Shown here: positions 7,050 to 13,663 of the stretch, piece by piece
Layout of the letters: every line of letters begins with the position of its first letter
How positions within the stretch are numbered: position 1 is the stretch's first letter
Source of the DNA: an uncultured Collinsella sp.
Lineage (GTDB): Bacteria; Actinomycetota; Coriobacteriia; Coriobacteriales; Coriobacteriaceae
NCBI GenBank assembly: GCA_900541245.1
Contig: UQIS01000043.1
Coordinates: forward strand, 1-17,951
Direction: 5' to 3'
Length of the DNA stretch: 17,951 nucleotides
The notes under the pieces: model-generated
Database searches by the model: none
The model's input: the letters and a program-made list of their open reading frames with translations, nothing else
What the model was told of the DNA's origin: nothing
Made by a program: the position numbers and the translations under genes

Positions 7050-8651
7050 CTACGATGCTAGCGTGGCGATGACGGCTTCGTCGCCGGCGTATATTAGGGT
7101 GTTGCCGTCGGGGATGATCGTTTGGCCTTCGCGCTTGAGCATCACCACAATAAACGGATGTTTGCCTTGCGGCACATCGCACAGGCGCTGGCCGGCCAGG
7201 CGACCGTGGGGAGTCACGGTGACCTCGCGCAGCGTAACTTCGGTACGCTCTTCGAACGTCGGCGCGGCCATCACCAGCAGATCGCCTTCCTGGATCACGG
7301 TGTCGCCATTGGGCAGTACCGGGTGCGCCCCGTCGCGCAGCACCAGGACCACGAGCATATTTGTGGCGCTGCCAATGTCCGCGAGCGAGCGTCCGGCAAA
7401 CGGATGTCCAGCGCACACCTTGAGCTTTACAAACGACATGCCGTCCTCGTCGCGGTAGTCGTTAAAGGTGCGGCGCACGTCGCCGGTCGCATCGATCATA
7501 TCGAGCTTCTTCGCCACCGCCGGCAGCAGCGAGCCCTGCACCACAATGCTCGACACGGCAATCACAAACACCAGGTCAAACAGGTCGTGACCGCCGGGGA
7601 CACCGGCCACTACGGCAAAGAGGCTAAATACGACCGAAGCTGCGCCGCGCAGGCCCGCCCAGCTTACGAGCGCGACCTGGCGGGGGTTCGTCTTAAAGGG
7701 CGCCAGGAGCACGCCGACGGCGATGGGACGGCTCACGAAGAGCATAAACGCCATGAGCGCCAGGCCCGGCAGCAGCATTTGCGGCAGGCGCGCGGGCGTG
7801 ACGAGCAGGCCCAGCAAAAAGAAGATGGTCATCTCTGCCATCTCGGTGAGGGTGTCAAAGAAGTGCGCCATCTCGACTTTGCCGGTGATGTCGCTGGCAC
7901 CCAGCACAATGCCGGCCAGGTATACAGCCAAAAAGCCGTTGCCGCCCAGGTAGCTCGGCAGCGCGTAGGCGACGATGGCCACGGCGAACAAAAAGATGGT
8001 CTGCGCGTCCTTGGACGTTGCGTGCGCGCGTTCACTCCGGCGGCCCGCCGCCCAGCCGATGGCAAGGCCCAGGCCCACGCCCAGGATAATCTGCTTGGCC
8101 AGCAGTGCGGGAATGTTGATGTCGCCGCCGGCCGCGAGTGTAGCGAGCACAGCGGTGAGCATGTAGGCGACGGGGTCGTTGGAGCCCGATTCGACCTCGA
8201 GCAGCGAGTCGGTGCCACCTCTCAGCGACAGGCTGTGCTCACGCAGTACGCTAAAGACGCTCGCCGCGTCGGTGGATGCCACGTCCGATCCCAGCAGCAG
8301 GCTGCCGATCCAGTCGATCCCCAGCGCGAAGTGGGCGAACACGCCGGTGATGCCGGCAGTGATGACGACGCCGAGCGTGCTCAGCAGCACCGCCGGCGCG
8401 GCGACGGGCTTGGCGCGGTCGATATTGGTGTTAAAGCCGCCGTAGAACATGATAAATAGCAGCGCCGTGCTGCAGACGGTTTCGGTGAGCGCGTAGTCGC
8501 TAAAGTCGATGTGTGCCGGGCCGTTGACGCCCAGCAGCATGCCGAGTGCGATAAAGATGAGCAGGGTGGGGAAGGGGAGTTTTTTGCCGACGGGTTTGAT
8601 GGTCAGGCACAAAATGATGACGAGGCCGATAAAGAGAAGGATCTGGTTCAT
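7050..8651 (-). CDS. Potassium/proton (or sodium/proton) antiporter of the CPA1/NhaP2 type with two RCK_C domains
   Basis: A 533-residue inner-membrane antiporter. Residues 1 to about 380 form the hydrophobic Na_H_exchanger domain with roughly a dozen membrane segments, including GSDVASTDAASVFSVL and the ion-binding region LLEVESGSNDPVAYML with the asparagine-aspartate pair. Residues about 400-465 and 466-533 are two repeats of an RCK_C (TrkA_C) domain: MSFVKLKVCAGHPFAGRSL... and TEVTLREVTVTPHGRLAGQRL..., each ending in a 'GDxLxxxA' strand. Such domains bind small ligands, often nucleotides, and gate transport. NhaP2/CvrA-like proteins exchange potassium or sodium for protons and help in osmotic or pH adaptation. 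The ATG is preceded by AGGAG about 12 nt upstream, a rather long spacing. It appears to be transcribed alone. Confidence 0.9.
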   Translation of the reverse strand: MNQILLFIGLVIILCLTIKPVGKKLPFPTLLIFIALGMLLGVNGPAHIDFSDYALTETVCSTALLFIMFYGGFNTNIDRAKPVAAPAVLLSTLGVVITAGITGVFAHFALGIDWIGSLLLGSDVASTDAASVFSVLREHSLSLRGGTDSLLEVESGSNDPVAYMLTAVLATLAAGGDINIPALLAKQIILGVGLGLAIGWAAGRRSERAHATSKDAQTIFLFAVAIVAYALPSYLGGNGFLAVYLAGIVLGASDITGKVEMAHFFDTLTEMAEMTIFFLLGLLVTPARLPQMLLPGLALMAFMLFVSRPIAVGVLLAPFKTNPRQVALVSWAGLRGAASVVFSLFAVVAGVPGGHDLFDLVFVIAVSSIVVQGSLLPAVAKKLDMIDATGDVRRTFNDYRDEDGMSFVKLKVCAGHPFAGRSLADIGSATNMLVVLVLRDGAHPVLPNGDTVIQEGDLLVMAAPTFEERTEVTLREVTVTPHGRLAGQRLCDVPQGKHPFIVVMLKREGQTIIPDGNTLIYAGDEAVIATLAS

Positions 8652-8800
8652 AGATGGTGTCCGCTCCTGGGTGGTTGGCGTGGCACGGTCAGTTGCCTGC
8701 GGTTATTTGTACCCAAAGATGGTGGGTTTATGGGGTTGGATTGCGGGCGTGCGCGATATCGTCATAGACGGCTGCCGTCTTTGCCTCTGCTCGGAAACCC

Positions 8801-8829
8801 TTTCCAGCTTTATTGCAACGGAGTACAAT
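8801..8829 (+). promoter_or_regulatory. Likely promoter of the metallophosphoesterase gene
   Basis: TTTCCA (8801-8806) and TACAAT (8824-8829) are separated by exactly 17 bp, about 75 bp before the start codon. The region is AT-richer than the genes. The assignment is by consensus only. Confidence 0.45.
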
Positions 8830-8904
8830 GGGTAACGTTTAAGTTCAACTTGAAGTTTTAGTTGCGGCACCGGGCTTCGGCCGCAATGCAAGGAGAGGCG
8901 TACC

Positions 8905-9744
8905 ATGGCGATCTATGTGACATCTGACGCTCACGGGCACGTGCGTGCGCTTGACGAGGCCCTGTCTAAGATCTCGCTGACGTCCGACGACACACTGTAC
9001 GTGCTGGGCGACATGATCGATCGCGGGCCCGATCCGGTCGGTGTTATTAAGCTCGTGCGCTCGCTGCCCAACGCCCGCGTGCTCAAGGGCAATCACGAGC
9101 AGATCATGCTCGATGCCATCATTGGCCAGGATCCGCTCGATGCCGAGACCTGGGATATCAACGGTGGCTGGACGACGCGCGAGCAGCTCAACGACATGGA
9201 ATTTGAGGCATACGAGGAGCTCGTGCGATGGATGGCCGCGCTGCCGCTCTACGCGGTGGTCGAGACCGAGGAGCGCCCGTATCTGCTGGTACATGCCGGT
9301 ATTGAGATGAAGACGGCGCGTGCGTTTTTGCTTGAGCATGGCGTCGACTGTGCCGATGGCGTTGGAGCGGTGGGTGCCGATCGCGAGCTGCTGCAGCAGA
9401 TGCTCGCGGTGCAGTCGTCCGATGACCTGCTGTGGATTCGTCATGGCTATTGGGATGCGTCGACCGGGCTGCTTTCTGCCGAGGGCAAGGGCCCGGTCGT
9501 GGTGAGCGGTCACACGCCAACGGTGTCGCTCGGGCGTTATTGCGAGGTCGGTGGTCTTGCGGGGCTCGATGAGGAATCGGGCCGCGGGCAGATTGTGCGC
9601 CTGGGTGGCGAGGATACCGCTGGTGTGCCCGATCGCATCGACATCGACTGCGCTGCCGCCACCGGCTCCGAGTTTGGCCGCGTGGGCATCCTGCGCCTGG
9701 ACGACGGGGCCGAGTTCTATGCGAATATCAACCCGGGCGAATAA
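8905..9744 (+). CDS. PPP-type metallophosphoesterase (serine/threonine phosphatase or ApaH-like)
   Basis: A 279-residue calcineurin-like phosphoesterase. The metal-site motifs appear in order: SDAHGH (D8, H10), GDMIDRG (D36, D39, R40), GNHEQ (N63, H64), a histidine in VHAGI, and the last histidine in SGHTPT. The DRG form of the second motif places it with PPP-type protein phosphatases and diadenosine tetraphosphatases (ApaH, PrpA/B), not with phosphodiesterases. The substrate, phosphoprotein or dinucleotide, cannot be decided. Length is somewhat more than the bacterial PrpA type. AAGGAGAGG (8889-8898 region) lies upstream of the ATG. It stands alone, convergent with the flippase-like gene. 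Confidence 0.88.
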   Translation: MAIYVTSDAHGHVRALDEALSKISLTSDDTLYVLGDMIDRGPDPVGVIKLVRSLPNARVLKGNHEQIMLDAIIGQDPLDAETWDINGGWTTREQLNDMEFEAYEELVRWMAALPLYAVVETEERPYLLVHAGIEMKTARAFLLEHGVDCADGVGAVGADRELLQQMLAVQSSDDLLWIRHGYWDASTGLLSAEGKGPVVVSGHTPTVSLGRYCEVGGLAGLDEESGRGQIVRLGGEDTAGVPDRIDIDCAAATGSEFGRVGILRLDDGAEFYANINPGE

Positions 9745-10052
9745 TCGGTGCAAGGGGTAGCTAATTTTGGACGGGGCCTTTTTTGACTACTTTTGCCCTT
9801 CTGCCCGCAAATTGATTTTTCAGGGACGGGGATTAAATAATCATTTGGCTGCCCGCTGGCTAAGTGAGTAGACTTTTTTGGAAATGCCGGGCACCCAACA
9901 TATTTGCCTCAATAAAACCGCTGGTCACGGACTTGTGCTTTGTCGGTGTGGTCCGGGATTCGGTAAAAGTCTACTCACTTAGTTTTGCGTGTCCGCAACG
10001 AGACTCCAGCCGGGGTGATTCCACCGCAAATTAGCTTCTCCCATCGCCGCAA
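9745..10052. other. 308-bp gap between convergent genes, filled by repeats
   Basis: No gene is seen. The centre is the 123-bp inverted-repeat element at 9860-9982. Outside it, a 9-bp inverted repeat AGCTAATTT (9759-9767) and AAATTAGCT (10028-10036) brackets nearly the whole gap, and CCGCAAATT occurs twice directly (9805-9813 and 10024-10032). No typical intrinsic terminator was found, though a T-run (9779-9784) follows a GC stretch. Confidence 0.6.
9860..9982. repeat. 123-bp element with perfect 18-bp terminal inverted repeats
   Basis: CTAAGTGAGTAGACTTTT (9860-9877) is exactly complementary to 9965-9982. Complementarity continues imperfectly inward (GAAATGCCGGG against CCGGGATTCGG), so the whole can fold into a long hairpin. 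There is no open frame and no evident target-site duplication. It may be a small non-autonomous mobile element, or a folded RNA or terminator shared by the two convergent genes. Confidence 0.8.
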
Positions 10053-11633
10053 TTAGGCGCCGTACGGATTCCGGTCCCTCTCTATGCGTTGGCGGATGTG
10101 GGCGTACTCGATAATCAACAGTACCAGCAGTAGGGCCATGATGGCCAGGTAGCTCACGACGGCGCCCATCAGGCCGAGCAGATTGATCAGAATCACCGGG
10201 AGCACCACGCTCACGGCAAAGCAGATCAGGTAGATCTTGGTGACATCTCCAGCGTGGCGCAGCACCGTGATGATGGCGTAGATAAAGTCGATGGCCGCGG
10301 TGACGCCGCCGGCGACGACCATCAGCAGCGCCAGCGTACGGTAGCGTTCAAAGCTGAGACCGTACATAAAGCTCATGAGGGGAATACCGGGACCTGCCAT
10401 AAATGCGGCGCACACGCCGGTGATGACCACGATCAGCGCCATAACGGCAACAATAATCAGGTCAAAGCGGCGACGCTTGCGCGGATTCGCCCAAATGCTC
10501 GACAGACGCAGGAGCTGCGGTTTATAGATAAATCCAATGCTCAACAAAATTCCCTGCGCCGGAAAGAACAGGGCATTAAAGTACAGCTGATACTTGTAGG
10601 CCAGCGCGCCTTCCATCACGAACTTGGGCATGCTCTCGATAAGGTTAAACAGGAACAGTGCGCCAAAGAGCGGGGCGCACTGGATAAACAGGTGGCCAGC
10701 CTCGCGCAGGCTCATGCGGCGTGATTTTTCGGTCTCGAGCAGGGCGAGCGGGGCGGTGACCAGCACGAGCGAGGCAATCGCGGCGATGCCCATGGCCATG
10801 GCCGCGATGGGCATGCTGCGCGTGAGGAACAGTGCCACGCTAAAGACCGCGATGACGCCGGCGGAACGCAGCGTTTGGCTCATGCCGGCCAAATAGAGCT
10901 TGTCGGCCTGCTGCAGGCGGCCCTCGTACACGTCGGCGATGCCGTCGATCACCTTATAGAGGTAGACGCCCAGGCCGATCGTGGCCATCTGCGCATCGTA
11001 GCCGCGTGCGCTGCTGTACGTGAGGCCGCAGCCTAGTGCGAGCGCTCCGCAAAGCCAACGGTTGAGCTGGTAGGAGGCGAAGGAGGTTTTTTCGTCGATG
11101 TCCGAGACCTGAAAGTTGCGCACGCCGTAGTTGCACGCGATCATGATGAGCGTGCCGGTAACAAAGGCGATGGAGAACTTGCCGGCCTCCTCGGCGCCCA
11201 CGAGCTGCGTCGACACAATGGTGAGCAGCGGAAACGCCATGCCCCATACGGCGGTGCCCAGGGTGTTCCAAAGATAGTCGCGACTGGTGGCGTGCTCCTC
11301 GTATTCCGCTTCCTGCATGGAGAAGCCGCCGCCGTAGACGGCGCCGAGCAGACGGTTCCACCAAGCGTTGACCATGCGGCGGACGGGGCCGGGCTTGCGA
11401 TCGCGTTCGCGCCGGCGACGTGTGGCTTGGCTGCTATCGGGCCCGCCGGCGTTGCGCTGACTCAGCTCTTGGATGCGTGCGAGTTCCTCGGCAGTGTGCG
11501 AGGCAGGGAAGAGGCCGTTCTCGATGCGGCCGCCCTGGGCCTTCGCGGCGCCGTCTCTCGATGCAGCGGGGTTGGAGACGCCGTTGCGGCGGGCGATGGC
11601 GCGGCGAATGCTATCGAGGGGCGTGATGCTCAA
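10053..11633 (-). CDS. Polysaccharide flippase-like membrane protein with a long cytoplasmic N terminus
   Basis: A 526-residue integral membrane protein resembling Wzx/MurJ/MATE-fold exporters of lipid-linked glycans (lipopolysaccharide biosynthesis protein type). After a hydrophilic N-terminal stretch of about 120 residues, rich in arginine (ATRRRRERDRKPGPVRR), come roughly twelve to fourteen hydrophobic segments beginning LWNTLGTAVWGMAFPLLTIV, with intervening basic loops and a charged end RQRIERDRNPYGA. The start is TTG at 11633: AAAGGA lies 7-8 bp upstream and no in-frame ATG precedes it. No glycosyltransferases are next to it, so it does not sit in an obvious surface-glycan cluster. Family assignment is by topology and a few motifs; the substrate is unknown. 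Confidence 0.7.
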   Translation of the reverse strand: MSITPLDSIRRAIARRNGVSNPAASRDGAAKAQGGRIENGLFPASHTAEELARIQELSQRNAGGPDSSQATRRRRERDRKPGPVRRMVNAWWNRLLGAVYGGGFSMQEAEYEEHATSRDYLWNTLGTAVWGMAFPLLTIVSTQLVGAEEAGKFSIAFVTGTLIMIACNYGVRNFQVSDIDEKTSFASYQLNRWLCGALALGCGLTYSSARGYDAQMATIGLGVYLYKVIDGIADVYEGRLQQADKLYLAGMSQTLRSAGVIAVFSVALFLTRSMPIAAMAMGIAAIASLVLVTAPLALLETEKSRRMSLREAGHLFIQCAPLFGALFLFNLIESMPKFVMEGALAYKYQLYFNALFFPAQGILLSIGFIYKPQLLRLSSIWANPRKRRRFDLIIVAVMALIVVITGVCAAFMAGPGIPLMSFMYGLSFERYRTLALLMVVAGGVTAAIDFIYAIITVLRHAGDVTKIYLICFAVSVVLPVILINLLGLMGAVVSYLAIMALLLVLLIIEYAHIRQRIERDRNPYGA

Positions 11634-11661
11634 AGCGGAGTCCTTTCTATTGCTGCGCTTT

Positions 11662-11667
11662 AGTATA
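11662..11667 (-). promoter_or_regulatory. -10 element of the flippase-like gene
   Basis: TATACT on the minus strand, about 29 bp upstream of the TTG start, is close to the -10 consensus. The -35 region is weak, and an inverted repeat (11693-11709) lies just upstream, so activation by a regulator is possible. Confidence 0.4.
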
Positions 11668-11692
11668 GACGCGACGGTGTTCGTTCGTGTTT

Positions 11693-11709
11693 TTGAACGG
11701 ATTGTTCAA
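11693..11709. promoter_or_regulatory. Inverted repeat TTGAAC-N5-GTTCAA in the divergent promoter region
   Basis: A perfect 6-bp-armed palindrome lying between the divergent flippase-like and lactate permease genes, about 26 bp upstream of the flippase -10 element and about 105 bp before the permease start. Its symmetry and position fit a dimeric regulator site serving one or both genes; the regulator is unknown. Confidence 0.4.
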
Positions 11710-11813
11710 TAATTTCGGCGGGCGGCTGTAATTTGTCGGTAAACGTGCGGTATCCTGTTGAAGTTTTGTGACACCCCCGATGCCGCCCACGCGGTACCAA
11801 GGAGCTTCTACCT

Positions 11814-13385
11814 ATGGACGTCGCCGCATTCTTACTGGCTCTTGTGCCGATTATTTGGCTGGTCGTGATGCTGCTGTGCTTTAAATGGCCAGCTTGGAAG
11901 GCCGCTATCGGATCGTTTGTCCTTTCGTGCTTGCTTGCCTTCGCATGGTGGCACCTGCCGGCAGCGCAGATCGCGACCGCCTCGCTCGAAGGTTTTTTGA
12001 TGGCTCTGTGGCCCATCGTCCTGGTGATCATCGCCGCGGTGTTCACGTATAACCTGTGCGTTCGTACGGGCGCCATGGACGTGATCGGCAGCATGATCAC
12101 CTCCATCAGCAGCGACCGCCGTCTGCTGGCGCTGCTCGTGGCTTGGTGCTTCGGTGGCTTTATGGAGGGCATGGCCGGCTTCGGTACCGCTGTCGCCATT
12201 CCCGCCGGCATGCTCGCGGGCCTGGGCTTTGAGGCCGTGCCTGCCGTGCTCATCTGCCTGCTGGCCAACGGCGTGCCCACGCCCTACGGCTCCATCGGCA
12301 TCCCCACGGTGTCCGTTGCCGACCTGGTGGGTTTGGATTCCCTTCACCTAGCGACCGTTCAGCTGGTGCAGCTCGCACCGTTCTTTGTGGTGATGCCGCT
12401 ATTTATTGTGCTGGTTGCGGGCCGTGTTGCCGATGACCAGGGCAATGCCGCGAGTGTGGGCGAGCGTCTGCACGGTGTTGCCGGCGTGGCGTTGCTCTCC
12501 GGCGTGTCGTTTGTCGGCGCGGCTCTGGTCGTTGCCATGTTTGTGGGCCCCGAGCTGGCCGTGGTCGTAGGATCCATCGTTTCGCTCGCGCTGACAGCTG
12601 CGCTTGCCATGCGTGCCGAGAAGTCGGGGCATCTGGACGCACGCTTCCATATGAATATCGAGGCCGGCGAACAGCTCACCGTTAAATCGGCGCTTTCGGC
12701 CTGGTCGTGCTTCATTCTGATTTTTGTACTGCTGCTGGGTACGTCCAACCTGGTGCCCGCCGTGCATGCCGCGCTTGCGCCCTTTGCAAGCCACGTGCAG
12801 GTGTATTGCGGCGAGAACCCCGGTACGCTTACGTTTTCGTGGATTAACACGCCGGGTGTTTGGATCTTCCTGGCCGCGTTTGTCGGCGGTGCCATTCAGG
12901 GTGCTTCGCCACGCATGATGGGTGAGGTGCTGGCCGCGACTGTGAAGCAGATGATGCCGACGGTGATCACGATGCTTTCGGTGCTGGGCTGTGCCAAGGT
13001 GATGGGCTATGCGGGCATGATCTCTTCGATCAGCGCGTTCTGCATCGCCGTCGCCGGTGGGCTGTACCCGATTCTGGCTCCGTGGATCGGTGCGGTTGGT
13101 GCGTTTGTGACCGGCTCGGGCACGTCCTCGGGCATGCTGTTTGGCCCCATTCAGAGCCAGGCTGCCACTGCGCTGGGTGTGAGCGACTACTGGATGGTCG
13201 CGTTGAACGCCCTGGGCGTCGCCGCCGGTAAGATGATCTCGCCGCAGACCCTCGCCATTGGTCTTGCCGCCGTGCTCGTGCGCGGTAAGGATGCCGAACT
13301 CCTAGGCGCCGTCCTGCCCTACGCCGCCGGCATGCTGGTCCTGATGAGCGCCATAGCCATGCTCGGCCAAGGCCTGCCGTTGTAG
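11814..13385 (+). CDS. lctP: L-lactate permease family transporter
   Basis: A 523-residue membrane protein of the LctP family (TC 2.A.14), which imports L- or D-lactate and glycolate with protons. The protein is hydrophobic throughout, with about twelve or more membrane segments. Recognisable stretches are the N-terminal LWPIVLVIIAAVFTYNLCVRTGAMDVI, FGGFMEGMAGFGTAVAIPA, LLANGVPTPYGSIGIPT, and GSGTSSGMLFGPIQ near residue 440, followed by NALGVAAGKMISPQ; these glycine-rich motifs characterise the family. Length is normal to slightly short. AAGGAG (11799-11804) lies 9 bp upstream of the ATG. No lactate dehydrogenase or regulator adjoins it; pckA follows after 278 bp of repeats, probably as a separate unit. 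Confidence 0.9.
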   Translation: MDVAAFLLALVPIIWLVVMLLCFKWPAWKAAIGSFVLSCLLAFAWWHLPAAQIATASLEGFLMALWPIVLVIIAAVFTYNLCVRTGAMDVIGSMITSISSDRRLLALLVAWCFGGFMEGMAGFGTAVAIPAGMLAGLGFEAVPAVLICLLANGVPTPYGSIGIPTVSVADLVGLDSLHLATVQLVQLAPFFVVMPLFIVLVAGRVADDQGNAASVGERLHGVAGVALLSGVSFVGAALVVAMFVGPELAVVVGSIVSLALTAALAMRAEKSGHLDARFHMNIEAGEQLTVKSALSAWSCFILIFVLLLGTSNLVPAVHAALAPFASHVQVYCGENPGTLTFSWINTPGVWIFLAAFVGGAIQGASPRMMGEVLAATVKQMMPTVITMLSVLGCAKVMGYAGMISSISAFCIAVAGGLYPILAPWIGAVGAFVTGSGTSSGMLFGPIQSQAATALGVSDYWMVALNALGVAAGKMISPQTLAIGLAAVLVRGKDAELLGAVLPYAAGMLVLMSAIAMLGQGLPL

Positions 13386-13386
13386 T

Positions 13387-13442
13387 CGGCACTTAGGGAC
13401 GTTCCTTATGTGCCGGCACTTTGGGAACGTCCCTAAGTGCCG
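13387..13442. repeat. Long palindrome with a 19-bp perfect stem
   Basis: Arms 13387-13405 and 13424-13442 (CGGCACTTAGGGACGTTCC and complement) with an 18-nt loop, two bases after the lactate permease stop. A second pairing is possible within the right half: GCCGGCACTT (13412-13421) with AAGTGCCGGC (13435-13444). The loop contains the palindrome GTGCCGGCAC. No T-run follows, so it is not a standard terminator, though it could protect the 3' end of the transcript. Confidence 0.85.
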
Positions 13443-13448
13443 GCATCC

Positions 13449-13488
13449 GGGGACACTCCTTGAATGTTGTCTGTTCAAGAGTGTCCCC
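13449..13488. repeat. Palindrome with GGGGACACTC arms
   Basis: Arms 13449-13464 and 13474-13488 form a 15-bp stem with one bulged C and a 9-nt loop. The outer GGGGACAC/GTGTCCCC resembles the GTCCCC centre of the CCACCACAAAG repeats and the GGGACGTTCC core of the neighbouring palindrome. Confidence 0.8.
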
Positions 13489-13524
13489 AATGACTAGTCG
13501 TTTAAAAGCGTCCCCAATGACTAG
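13483..13524 (+). repeat. Two direct repeats GTCCCCAATGACTAG
   Basis: Exact 15-bp copies at 13483-13497 and 13510-13524, period 27 bp. The first overlaps the right arm of the preceding palindrome, which suggests that the second is a remnant half of another such palindrome. Confidence 0.85.
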
Positions 13525-13573
13525 GCCGCTTGCCTGCGATTTTTGACCGTTGGGCGGGTTTGCCGCCCTTGCC

Positions 13574-13589
13574 GCAAAAACGTTTTTGC
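13574..13589. promoter_or_regulatory. 16-bp perfect palindrome upstream of pckA
   Basis: GCAAAAACGTTTTTGC lies 75 bp before the pckA start, next to a possible -10 element (TACAAC, 13598-13603) and behind a GGGCGG/CCGCCC hairpin (13552-13568). Its perfect symmetry and AT-rich centre fit the binding site of a dimeric regulator controlling pckA. No regulator is identified. Confidence 0.5.
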
Positions 13590-13663
13590 ATATCGGGTAC
13601 AACGGGCTTTACGTGAGTAAAGTGCGCGTCGCGTCAACGTGTCGCGTTTTTAAAGGAGGCCCC

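Noticed and set aside
7122..8459. 445-residue plus-strand frame
   Set aside because: Antisense to the antiporter; low-complexity, histidine- and arginine-rich translation with no family resemblance.
3068..8651. One long minus-strand operon from antiporter to DUF1015-like gene
   Set aside because: A strong terminator at 4366-4402 and a 226-bp gap at 6824-7049 split it into at least three units.
8845..9753. 302-residue minus-strand frame
   Set aside because: Antisense to the metallophosphoesterase, which has all its metal-site motifs.
13387..13524. CRISPR array
   Set aside because: Only two short direct repeats within palindromes, no regular spacers and no cas genes nearby.
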